From: Alteromonadaceae bacterium M269
GTDB taxonomy: Bacteria > Pseudomonadota > Gammaproteobacteria > Enterobacterales > Alteromonadaceae
Assembly (NCBI GenBank): GCA_004353515.1
Contig: SMNZ01000005.1
Location: 434,001-498,000 of the forward strand
Direction: 5' to 3'
Length of the DNA stretch: 64,000 bases
Below the pieces are notes generated by a model. That model searched no databases, was not told the origin of the DNA, and saw only the letters and a list, made by a program, of their open reading frames with translations. A program made the translations under genes and the position numbers. This document shows, piece by piece, positions 26,057 to 33,831 of the stretch (the first letter of the stretch is position 1; every line of letters begins with the position of its first letter).

Positions 26057-26167
26057 ATGTCTACAGTAACGACATTGTGGATGGCAGGTGTTGTTTTGAT
26101 GATGCTGATATTTGGCGCAATAGCGGCTTACGGATACTTTAAGCAATCAAAAAAGCAACACACTTGA
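26057..26167 (+). CDS. 36-aa single-helix membrane protein, second small partner
   Basis: ATG at 26057, TGA at 26165-26167, nine bases after the previous stop. The peptide starts MSTVTTLWMAGVVLMMLIFG and ends YFKQSKKQHT: a polar N-terminus, one membrane helix and a basic tail. The layout is close to the MetS-type small subunits of sodium-coupled transporters. A GAGG site lies about seven bases before the ATG. Its end overlaps the hairpin that terminates the convergent iclR gene. Confidence 0.65.
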   Translation: MSTVTTLWMAGVVLMMLIFGAIAAYGYFKQSKKQHT

Positions 26168-26176
26168 GTGTTGCTT
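26149..26176 (-). terminator. intrinsic terminator of the IclR gene, overlapping the last small ORF
   Basis: AAGCAACAC (26153-26161) and GTGTTGCTT (26168-26176) pair perfectly over six bases. On the minus strand the stem is followed by TTTT (part of a six-A run on plus, 26149-26154), a good terminator for iclR. On the plus strand no T run follows. Confidence 0.8.
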
Positions 26177-26201
26177 AGTTAAGCTAACTGCTCGTTTTCT
26201 A

Positions 26202-26990
26202 TTAAGCTTTGCTGCCGAGCGCTTTTTCAATAATGTCGCGATATCGCAAGAGCAGTTTCGCGATGATTTTTTCGTTCTTGTAAAACCTAACCGATGGGAT
26301 AGGAATTGATAGAGCGATGTTGCGACCATAGGGATCGGTCAATGCTGTACCCAAAGCGCAAATACCTTCAAAGTGCTCTTCGTGATCGTATGCGATTCCA
26401 GTTTCCCGAATAATATCCAATTCAGCTAATAGCTTTTGAGGTGCCGTAATGGTAGATGGGGTTTGAGGTCGAATCGGCTGAGCGAGGATCTGTTCCAGTT
26501 CTTCGTCATTGAGCGAAGCCAATACGGCTTTACCGTTTGCACAGCTGTAAATTGGGAATGAATTACCTACGGCAGAGACGGCTCTCAGTGTGCGTGTTTC
26601 AACCGTGACTTGTTCGATGAACACCATCATAGAGCCATCTTGAACAGATAAATCTACTGTTTCTTCAATCTCTTTAGAGAGCGCCTTCATATGTGGCAGG
26701 ATAATACGGTCAATATCAATCTTGGCTGATGATGCCAGTGAAACCAAGCTAGGTCCTAGACGCACACGAGCATTGGGCGATGCCGCGATAACAAAGCCTT
26801 CGTCAGCAAGTGCATAAACGATCCGCTGAACAGTAGAGCGTGGTAAGCCGATTTGCTGTGCTATTTCACCTAAACTGAGCCCTTCAGGTGTTCCTTCTAA
26901 AGCTCTTAAAACAGACGCTGCGCGTGCAATAACTTGTATTCCTTGACGAGGCTTGGTGGTGTTTTCTTGTGGCATGCTTGTGATAGTCAT
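26202..26990 (-). CDS. IclR-family transcriptional regulator
   Basis: A 262-residue regulator: winged helix at about 15-80 (VIARAASVLRALEGTPEGLSLGEIAQQIGLPRSTVQRIVYALADEGF) and an IclR effector domain (about 95-250) with YSCANGKAVLASL and GIAYDHEEHFEGICALGTAL. It converges on the catabolic operon. IclR proteins commonly control aromatic and organic-acid catabolism as repressors or activators with local small-molecule effectors. TACAGCTGTA at the divergent promoters and GTATTGC/GCAATAC before its own start are candidate sites. Confidence 0.93.
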   Translation of the reverse strand: MTITSMPQENTTKPRQGIQVIARAASVLRALEGTPEGLSLGEIAQQIGLPRSTVQRIVYALADEGFVIAASPNARVRLGPSLVSLASSAKIDIDRIILPHMKALSKEIEETVDLSVQDGSMMVFIEQVTVETRTLRAVSAVGNSFPIYSCANGKAVLASLNDEELEQILAQPIRPQTPSTITAPQKLLAELDIIRETGIAYDHEEHFEGICALGTALTDPYGRNIALSIPIPSVRFYKNEKIIAKLLLRYRDIIEKALGSKA

Positions 26991-27019
26991 TTTGTTGATG
27001 CGTTTATATTAGCAGCTGT

Positions 27020-27036
27020 GTATTGCAAGGCAATAC
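27020..27036. promoter_or_regulatory. inverted repeat upstream of the IclR gene
   Basis: GTATTGC (27020-27026) and GCAATAC (27030-27036) form a perfect 7-bp inverted repeat with a 3-base centre, 30 bases upstream of the IclR ATG. A CAGCTG core (27013-27018), partly like the TACAGCTGTA sites, lies immediately beside it. Autoregulation is a reasonable guess only. Confidence 0.4.
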
Positions 27037-27082
27037 GCATGCATCAAATTTAATGCTTGGTCAGTTGATATCGCTATGTTGG

Positions 27083-30000
27083 TTATTGTAGTAATGCTAA
27101 ACGCTTTTCCCAGGTGTTTCGATGCTCTGGCGCAAACTCGGGTAATAAGGTCAGTAGTAACTCGATGGCTTGACTATTTGCCTTTTTAGAAAGAGGCAAC
27201 AGTAGGTCGTATGCCTGTTGTTTATTAAATCCATCATAGCTTTCATCCATGTAGCACTTTGCCATATCAATTGCGGGTAGTTGTCGCTCTATCTCGTAGG
27301 CCTTTTGGAACCACTCACAAGATAGCTGCCTGTCTTTTTCTATACCCTCGCCATCACGATACATTTGTCCAAGGTTGAATGCAGCGACTGATGAATTAAG
27401 AGCATAGGCTTCTTCGTAGAGCTTGACTGCTTGTTGTTTGTCTTCATCGACAAACTGGCCCAGACGATACATTTCTCCTAGGTTGTTAATGGCTGAAGGA
27501 TAATTGTTGTTCTTGGAAACCTCTTGGTAATGTTTAAACGCGTTCTCGTAGTCGGCCTCTCCGAGGCTACCGAAGTAATAATTATCGGCGAGTAAGACCT
27601 CTCTATTGATCTCGCGATTAACGGCAGTATTCTCTATCAACTTTAAAGCTTTCTTGCGGGCTTTTCTTACACCTTGCCCGTTCCAATAAAGCTTGGCTAA
27701 CTTTAGGTAAGCTGTGGTGCTTTTGTTCTCATCGGCTAATTGGTAGTACTTGAATGCTTGTTGCCAATCTTCCTGAGCAGCGTATAAATCTGCAATATAG
27801 TCATAAGCTTGTTGAAAACCGTTGTCGAGAGCCTGTTGGTAGTAACTGAGCGCTTTTTCGTGATCTTTTTCAACCCAATTGCCGCTGTGATAGAGGTAAC
27901 CGAGTTCCATCAGTGAGTAGTTGTTACCTTGTTCAGCACTTTTCATTAATAGTGATTTAGCTTTATCCAAGGTTAAATAAGTACTTATTTGATTGATAAA
28001 GCAATACGCTGAATGGTAGTAAGCGTCGCTATAATTGCTATCAGCGGCTTGTTGGTAATAGTCACAGGCGAGGTAGTAATCTATTTCACCTCCTGTTCCA
28101 TACCAGTACCAGCCACCCAAGTTGTTGGCTGCAACATCGCTTCCTTTTAGTGCGGCCTTTTGGTAGAGCGACAGCGCTTTCTTTAAGTCCTTTTGGAAAA
28201 CAGTTCCGTTGCGGTAGAAGGTGGCTAAATTATTCATCCCTTGAGGATGCTCACCTTCAGCTGATTTTTTATAAAGTTCAGCTGCGCGTTTTAGGTCGAT
28301 ATCAACGCCATTTCCTACTTCATATATGTAGCCTAGGTTGGCAGCTGCACCGGAATTACCTTTTTCAACGGCTTTTTCGTAAAAGGATCTCGCCTTATCA
28401 ATGTCGTTTAATTTGTATTTGGGAAACTCGTGTAAGATACCTAATTCACGATTCGCTTCTGATAGCCCAAGCCCGGCTGCTTCTTTTAAGTAGGTAATAC
28501 TCGCTTCTATATCACCTAAATGTCTGGCAGAAATTGTTCCTGCACCATAGTAGCAACTGCCCATGTGACGTATGTTTTCGCCGACGTTTTCTATACCTTG
28601 TTGGTAAAAGGCTAACGCTTTATCTTGATCAATTTCTGGACCACCGTAGCGGTACAGATTGCCAAGTTCACAAGCCGCAGGCGCAAAGCCGTATTCCAGA
28701 CTTTGAAGAAACAGCTCTTTAGCTCTCTCGCTATTTTTCTTAAATACAGTCCCGGTTCTGTAATACCGGCCTAGGTTATAAATAGCTTTGGGATCCTTTA
28801 ACGCGGCTCCTCTCTGGTATTGTTCAACGGCTTTTGTGTAATCTTTTTCTAGGCCGTAGGTCCCTCTGGCATAAGCAACACCTAAATCCAATATCGCACT
28901 CGTATAATTTTTTTGCGCTGCAAGCTCAAGGTGCTGTAGTGCTTTATCAATATCTTTTTCTTGGCCGTGTTCACCGTAGCGATAAATCAGTGATTGTGCA
29001 TAGTGTGCGAACGGCAAATCTTTAGTGACTAAGGCTTCAATAAGCGTACGATACTGATTATTGAGGCGTTCGCTATCACCAACAACATGTCGCAGTTTAT
29101 ACACGGCTTCTTCAAAAGCTTCCTGAAAGATTAAGTTATCGTTGTTATCGAGTACTGCTGAAAATAACTCTATTGATTGTGGCATCACTAGCGTTTGTTC
29201 AGCCCAATAAGATAAACCTTCTTTGATACCCAACTGGTTGACTATTTCCTCAAGGTAATAAGCTCCTTCGCTGTTGTCGCCATTGAGCAATAATGAATGG
29301 GATAAGACTATCTGAGCATCAACAAAGCCGTCGAGTGCCAAGTCACTCACCACCTTGTTGACTGACTCATCAGCTGCTAGTGTGCCTTTGGCTAATTGAG
29401 CTTTGGCATACAACACATAATCCAAGCTAGAGAAGGGCGCTTGTGTTGCGTAAGTATCAATAATGCTGTCGTAATCGCCATTCGCCAGTGTTGCCCTCAA
29501 TTCTGGAAATTTCGCATACTCTAGGTGCTTAATCAGCATGGTTTGATAAAGCACTTCATCTGCATAAGGTTCCAAGTTATTTGCAGACAGTAGCTCAGCG
29601 ACCTCTTTTCTGAAGAAATCTGAAATACTGGCATAAGTTCTTGAGTAAGAATTGGTGTTGCTATCAAAAGAGTGAACCAGATAAACAGTCACACCATTAA
29701 CCCGCACAACCTCTATATCGAAGATACGCTTGTTAGCGAAATATTGAATGACATAAATATCTTGGATGTCTTTAAGTTGAATCGCTGTTCTAGGTGTTAA
29801 TCCGTCATAAGTTGCTAGTAGCTCACTTAAGCGCTTTTCGAGTGCAGCTAAATCTTTGGTGAGCCTGTCATGTTCAAGAGTGGTATCTGCACATTGGTAG
29901 CTTAAATAAGTAACCCATAGTGAGCTTGGGTCTAGTACTTTGGCTTCATCAATCAGGCTTAAGTGGTCAGGGGTACACTGAGAATCTTCTGGCCAGGCGT

Positions 30001-30187
30001 CAAGCTGAGACACTAAGTCCAGGAATTGAACGCGTGACTCAGATACTGAGGGTTCGGAAGGAATAACAACCGCATCAGGCGCGGTAACCTCTTCTTCAAC
30101 ACTTAGCGGTGGAAGCTCTGGTACTTGTGATTGGCATGCGGACAGTAGCCACAAAATCACTATCAATAAAGAAGTTCTTCCATGCAT
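27083..30187 (-). CDS. large Sel1-repeat lipoprotein
   Basis: A 1034-residue protein with a lipoprotein signal (LLIVILWLLSAC, lipidated Cys at 18) followed by an acidic, Pro-rich linker. Residues about 390-1000 contain many Sel1-like (SEL1/TPR-type) repeats of about 36 residues, with the pattern A-x2-LGxxY-x2-G...D-x2-KAxxYYxxAA (for example AIYNLGRYYRTG, GMNNLATFYRNG, AYNLGQMYRDG-like). Such arrays form superhelices that bind other proteins. N-terminal residues 60-380 are helical and unrecognised. The frame begins with GTG at 30190, but the adjacent ATG at 30187 is preferred. Partner and role are unknown. Confidence 0.88.
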   Translation of the reverse strand: MHGRTSLLIVILWLLSACQSQVPELPPLSVEEEVTAPDAVVIPSEPSVSESRVQFLDLVSQLDAWPEDSQCTPDHLSLIDEAKVLDPSSLWVTYLSYQCADTTLEHDRLTKDLAALEKRLSELLATYDGLTPRTAIQLKDIQDIYVIQYFANKRIFDIEVVRVNGVTVYLVHSFDSNTNSYSRTYASISDFFRKEVAELLSANNLEPYADEVLYQTMLIKHLEYAKFPELRATLANGDYDSIIDTYATQAPFSSLDYVLYAKAQLAKGTLAADESVNKVVSDLALDGFVDAQIVLSHSLLLNGDNSEGAYYLEEIVNQLGIKEGLSYWAEQTLVMPQSIELFSAVLDNNDNLIFQEAFEEAVYKLRHVVGDSERLNNQYRTLIEALVTKDLPFAHYAQSLIYRYGEHGQEKDIDKALQHLELAAQKNYTSAILDLGVAYARGTYGLEKDYTKAVEQYQRGAALKDPKAIYNLGRYYRTGTVFKKNSERAKELFLQSLEYGFAPAACELGNLYRYGGPEIDQDKALAFYQQGIENVGENIRHMGSCYYGAGTISARHLGDIEASITYLKEAAGLGLSEANRELGILHEFPKYKLNDIDKARSFYEKAVEKGNSGAAANLGYIYEVGNGVDIDLKRAAELYKKSAEGEHPQGMNNLATFYRNGTVFQKDLKKALSLYQKAALKGSDVAANNLGGWYWYGTGGEIDYYLACDYYQQAADSNYSDAYYHSAYCFINQISTYLTLDKAKSLLMKSAEQGNNYSLMELGYLYHSGNWVEKDHEKALSYYQQALDNGFQQAYDYIADLYAAQEDWQQAFKYYQLADENKSTTAYLKLAKLYWNGQGVRKARKKALKLIENTAVNREINREVLLADNYYFGSLGEADYENAFKHYQEVSKNNNYPSAINNLGEMYRLGQFVDEDKQQAVKLYEEAYALNSSVAAFNLGQMYRDGEGIEKDRQLSCEWFQKAYEIERQLPAIDMAKCYMDESYDGFNKQQAYDLLLPLSKKANSQAIELLLTLLPEFAPEHRNTWEKRLALLQ

Positions 30188-30308
30188 CACTAGGGATCCC
30201 GACCGAATTAACTGAATGACAATTCATTGCATTCTAGCGCACAGCTTGCGGGTTGCAAATTTGCATCAAATAGCGGTTTCTCCAATGACATGTCAGTTGT
30301 TGAAAAAT

Positions 30309-30325
30309 TGCACATACTCGGTGCG
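30309..30325. promoter_or_regulatory. NtrC-type enhancer site
   Basis: TGCACATACTCGGTGCG matches the NtrC consensus TGCACC-N5-GGTGCA except at the sixth and last positions. Its centre is about 108 bases before the start point predicted from the sigma-54 promoter, a usual enhancer distance. Confidence 0.6.
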
Positions 30326-30398
30326 TGAGCTGATCCTTATAGTGCATCTGACTTGTTATTTATTTGTTAATTCATTGATAGATATGAATTTATTTTGC

Positions 30399-30414
30399 TG
30401 GCATCAGTTTTGCT
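30399..30414 (+). promoter_or_regulatory. sigma-54 (RpoN) promoter of the nitrate assimilation operon
   Basis: TGGCATCAGTTTTGCT fits the -24/-12 consensus TGGCAC-N5-TTGCW, with GG at 30400-30401 and GC at 30412-30413 exactly ten bases apart. Transcription would begin near 30425, giving a leader of about 80 bases. Confidence 0.65.
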
Positions 30415-30505
30415 CTTTACTTCCATTACAAATCATTTAGTGATCAGAACGTGATGTTGATTCACGTTTTAGACAAAAAATCTGTAGATTTCTTAGGGGC
30501 ATATT

Positions 30506-31882
30506 ATGAAACGCAAAGGTTGGCTGTCTAAAGTAGGGCAGTGTGTAAGTTCAATCAGTCTTTCTTTATTTTTGGTCAGTGGAGCGCAAGCTGAACTTGG
30601 CTGGCCAGAGAAAGAAGAGCTGAAATTTGGCTTCATCAAGTTAACTGATATGGCGCCCTTGGCTGTCGCCTATGAAAAACAGTTCTTCGAAGATGAAGGG
30701 CTCTATGTAACTTTAGAAGCGCAGGCCAACTGGAAAGTTTTGCTAGACCGCGTTATTGACGGTGAGTTGGACGGCGCGCATATGCTTGCAGGGCAACCTT
30801 TGGGTGCAACCATAGGCTATGGTACAGAAGCTCACATCATCACAGCTTTCAGTATGGACCTTAATGGTAATGGCATTACGGTTTCTAACGACATCTGGAA
30901 GCAGATGAAAGCACACATTCCACATGAAAACGGAAAACCAGTGCATCCTATTAAAGCCGATGCTCTCAAGCCTGTTGTTGAGAAATACAAATCTGAAGGT
31001 AAGCCATTTAACATGGGTATGGTTTTTCCTGTCTCGACTCACAACTATGAGCTCCGCTATTGGCTAGCTGCTGGCGATATTCACCCGGGCTACTACGCAC
31101 CTCATAAAGGTGATACGACAGGTCAATTGATGGCTGATGCACTATTGTCGGTAACGCCACCACCACAAATGCCATCAACAATGGAAGCCGGCACTATCTA
31201 TGGTTACTGCGTTGGTGAACCTTGGAACCAACAGGCGGTGCACAAAAATATCGGCGTACCTGTTGTGACCGACTACGAGATTTGGAAGAACAATCCTGAA
31301 AAAGTCTTTGGTGTAAGTAAAGCTTGGGCTGACAAAAACCCGAATACACACATTCGTGTTGTAAAAGCCATGATCCGTGCTGCCATGTGGTTGGATGAAA
31401 ATAACAATGCCAATCGTAACGAAGCCGTGAAAATGCTATCGAGTGCTAAATATGTTGGGGCTGATGCTGATGTTATCGCGAGCAGCATGACAGGCACCTT
31501 TGAGTATGAAAAAGGTGATAAGCGTTCTGTACCTGATTTCAATGTGTTCTTCCGCTACAACGCTACCTATCCTTATTACTCAGATGCTATTTGGTATCTC
31601 ACACAGATGCGTCGTTGGGGGCAAATCAGTGAGTCTAAGCCCGATAGCTGGTACTTTGATATGGCTAAGAAGGTTTATCGCCCTGACATCTTTAAAGCTG
31701 CTGCAATGGCGCTTGTTAAAGAAGGTAAAGCTAAGGCAAGCGATTTTCCTGACTTCGCTTCAGAATCTGGCTTCCGTCCTCCTCAAAAGCACTTTATAGA
31801 CAACATCGTTTATGACGGTACTCAGCCTAATAACTACATCGACAAATTCAATATCGGTATCAAAGGCGACACCAAAATTTAA
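30506..31882 (+). CDS. nrtA: periplasmic nitrate-binding protein of an ABC transporter (NrtA-like)
   Basis: A 458-residue NrtA/CmpA-type solute-binding protein with a Sec signal (1-29, ending SGAQA). The mature part starts [28 protein letters not shown], the typical family opening, and has the [23 protein letters not shown] region that forms the anion pocket. Family relatives also bind bicarbonate or nitrite, but the downstream nitrate and nitrite reductase genes fix nitrate as the likely ligand. AGGGG at 30495-30499 is well placed. It is the first gene of an operon running to 42633. Confidence 0.92.
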   Translation: MKRKGWLSKVGQCVSSISLSLFLVSGAQAELGWPEKEELKFGFIKLTDMAPLAVAYEKQFFEDEGLYVTLEAQANWKVLLDRVIDGELDGAHMLAGQPLGATIGYGTEAHIITAFSMDLNGNGITVSNDIWKQMKAHIPHENGKPVHPIKADALKPVVEKYKSEGKPFNMGMVFPVSTHNYELRYWLAAGDIHPGYYAPHKGDTTGQLMADALLSVTPPPQMPSTMEAGTIYGYCVGEPWNQQAVHKNIGVPVVTDYEIWKNNPEKVFGVSKAWADKNPNTHIRVVKAMIRAAMWLDENNNANRNEAVKMLSSAKYVGADADVIASSMTGTFEYEKGDKRSVPDFNVFFRYNATYPYYSDAIWYLTQMRRWGQISESKPDSWYFDMAKKVYRPDIFKAAAMALVKEGKAKASDFPDFASESGFRPPQKHFIDNIVYDGTQPNNYIDKFNIGIKGDTKI

Positions 31883-31924
31883 TCAAATAATAAGTGTTGT
31901 CAGTGTGTATTTTGAGGAATAACG

Positions 31925-32920
31925 ATGTTTAAACAAGCTGTATTACCGCAAGTAACTTGGCTCAAACTACCGGAGAAGGTGAAGCAAGCCGGGTGGTTGA
32001 ATGTGCTAGGGAAAATTAGCCTACCTCTAATCGGGTTATGTATCTTCCTAATGATCTGGGGAGGAGTCGCGCAAAATATCGATACCTCGTTAGGAAAGTT
32101 TCCTGGACCAACCGATGTTTGGCAGCAAGCGGGTAACTTGATTTCTGAGCACAATGCAGAACGTGAACGAGCATCTGCGTTTTATGAGAGACAGGAAAAA
32201 CGTAATCAAGCTAGGTTGGAAGCGGATCCTAGTTATCAGCCTAAGATAAGGCCTTACACAGGTTCTCCAACGTTTTTCGACCAAATATGGACGAGTCTCT
32301 ATACGGTATTTGTTGGTTTTGTGGTTGCCTCTGTTGTGGCTATTCCTCTGGGTATTCTTTGTGGTTTAAGTCAGCCTGTTTATACGGCAGTTAACCCACT
32401 GATTCAGCTGTTTAAACCTGTATCGCCTCTGGCATGGTTGCCCTTGGTTACCATGATCGTTAGTGCGGTTTATGTGTCTGAAAACCCAATCTTTGCTAAG
32501 TCATTTTTGACATCGGCGTTTACTGTTGCTCTGTGTTGTCTCTGGCCGACTTTGATTAACACAGCTGTCGGTGTGTCATCAATACCGAGTGACTTGGTTA
32601 ACGTGAGCCGAGTACTACGCCTTAATGCTTTAACGCATGTTATCAAGATCGTATTGCCTTCTTCATTCCCGATGATCTTTACCGGACTACGTCTTTCTCT
32701 GGGTATTGGGTGGATGGTGCTAATTGCAGCGGAAATGTTGGCTCAAAATCCTGGCTTAGGAAAATTTGTTTGGGATGAATTCCAGAATGGTAGTTCGGAA
32801 TCCCTGGCCCGCATTATGGTCGCGGTTTTAGTCATAGGCATGATTGGCTTTGCCTTGGATCGTCTCATGCTTTTGCTTCAGCGAAAAATCAGCTGGGATA
32901 AAAGCGTGGTATTGCGCTAG
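31925..32920 (+). CDS. nrtB: nitrate ABC transporter permease (NrtB-like)
   Basis: A 331-residue inner-membrane permease with a hydrophobic segment near residues 30-55, a charged periplasmic stretch (about 80-125, richer in Arg and Glu than usual) and a six-helix BPD_transp_1 domain from about 130. The EAA-like coupling loop is in the LVNVSRVLRLNALTHVIKIVLPSSFPMIFTGLR region. GAGGAA precedes the ATG. It follows nrtA by 42 bases. Confidence 0.9.
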   Translation: MFKQAVLPQVTWLKLPEKVKQAGWLNVLGKISLPLIGLCIFLMIWGGVAQNIDTSLGKFPGPTDVWQQAGNLISEHNAERERASAFYERQEKRNQARLEADPSYQPKIRPYTGSPTFFDQIWTSLYTVFVGFVVASVVAIPLGILCGLSQPVYTAVNPLIQLFKPVSPLAWLPLVTMIVSAVYVSENPIFAKSFLTSAFTVALCCLWPTLINTAVGVSSIPSDLVNVSRVLRLNALTHVIKIVLPSSFPMIFTGLRLSLGIGWMVLIAAEMLAQNPGLGKFVWDEFQNGSSESLARIMVAVLVIGMIGFALDRLMLLLQRKISWDKSVVLR

Positions 32921-32946
32921 TTACTTGAGAAACGGGAGTACACAAG

Positions 32947-33819
32947 ATGAATAAGAGTCACCTGGAATTGTCTCAAGTTGGAATGGATTTCCCTACACCT
33001 AATGGCAATTTTTGTGCCTTAGAGAACGTGAATCTTAAAATTAATGAAGGCGAATTTATCTCTCTCATTGGCCATTCTGGTTGCGGGAAGTCGACTGTAC
33101 TGAACGTTGTAGCAGGTTTGCTTAAAGCAACTAAAGGCGGCGTTATTTTAGAGAATAAAGAAGTTGATGAACCAGGACCAGAGAGAGCTGTGGTCTTTCA
33201 GAATCACTCACTGTTGCCTTGGTTAACTGTCTATCAAAATGTCGAGTTAGCAGTTAAGCAGACGCAGAAAAAAACAACAAAAGCGCAAAGGCAACAGTGG
33301 GTCATGCACAACCTTGAATTAGTGCATATGACGCATGCAAAAGACAAATTGCCATCAGAAATATCAGGTGGCATGAAACAGCGAGTAGGTATTGCCAGAG
33401 CACTCGCGATGCAGCCTAAAGTGTTGCTGATGGATGAACCTTTTGGAGCACTAGATGCACTGACTCGAGCGCATCTGCAAGACTCCGTGATGGAGATCCA
33501 CGCCACATTAAAGAATACCGTCATTATGATCACTCATGACGTCGACGAAGCAGTTTTGCTGTCAGATCGCATCGTCATGATGACCAATGGGCCTAACGCA
33601 ACTATTGGTGAGATTTTAGATGTAAACCTCGCACGCCCACGAGCACGTATCGCACTAGCGGATGACCAAGCATACAACCACTGCCGTCATGCTGTTTTGC
33701 AATTTCTGTACGAAAAACAACGCAAAGTGGAAACGGTTAATCAAGTCAATAATAAGAAGAGCAGTATTGATCAACAAGCTGCCGAGCTACCTGTTAAAGC
33801 CTCCACAGACGCGGCTTAA
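32947..33819 (+). CDS. nrtD: nitrate ABC transporter ATP-binding protein
   Basis: A 290-residue ATPase with Walker A GHSGCGKST (residues 42-50), the ABC signature SGGMKQR (about 140), Walker B VLLMDEPFGALD and the switch His in MITHDVDEAV. It has no C-terminal NrtA-like sensor domain, so it matches NrtD/NasD rather than cyanobacterial NrtC. The last 35 residues are a polar tail. It directly adjoins the nirB reading frame. Confidence 0.9.
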   Translation: MNKSHLELSQVGMDFPTPNGNFCALENVNLKINEGEFISLIGHSGCGKSTVLNVVAGLLKATKGGVILENKEVDEPGPERAVVFQNHSLLPWLTVYQNVELAVKQTQKKTTKAQRQQWVMHNLELVHMTHAKDKLPSEISGGMKQRVGIARALAMQPKVLLMDEPFGALDALTRAHLQDSVMEIHATLKNTVIMITHDVDEAVLLSDRIVMMTNGPNATIGEILDVNLARPRARIALADDQAYNHCRHAVLQFLYEKQRKVETVNQVNNKKSSIDQQAAELPVKASTDAA

Positions 33820-33831
33820 GTGAGTACTAAA

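Larger units (their letters stand above)
30191..30505. other. promoter region of the nitrate assimilation operon
   Basis: No gene is seen. The region holds a 12-bp palindrome TGCAAATTTGCA (30254-30265), an NtrC-like site (30309-30325), a sigma-54 promoter (30399-30414) and a leader hairpin AACGTGA/TCACGTT (30448-30454 and 30462-30468) without a T tract. It also contains the promoter of the divergent Sel1 lipoprotein, which I could not locate. Confidence 0.6.

Noticed and set aside
28150-28497. 115-codon frame opposite the Sel1 lipoprotein, and similar frames opposite fdsA
   Set aside because: Shadows of strongly coding frames with repeat-derived composition; no ribosome sites.
30448-30468. 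NasR/NasT (ANTAR) antitermination leader
   Set aside because: Loop lacks the required A1/G4 pattern, only one stem is present and no terminator follows.
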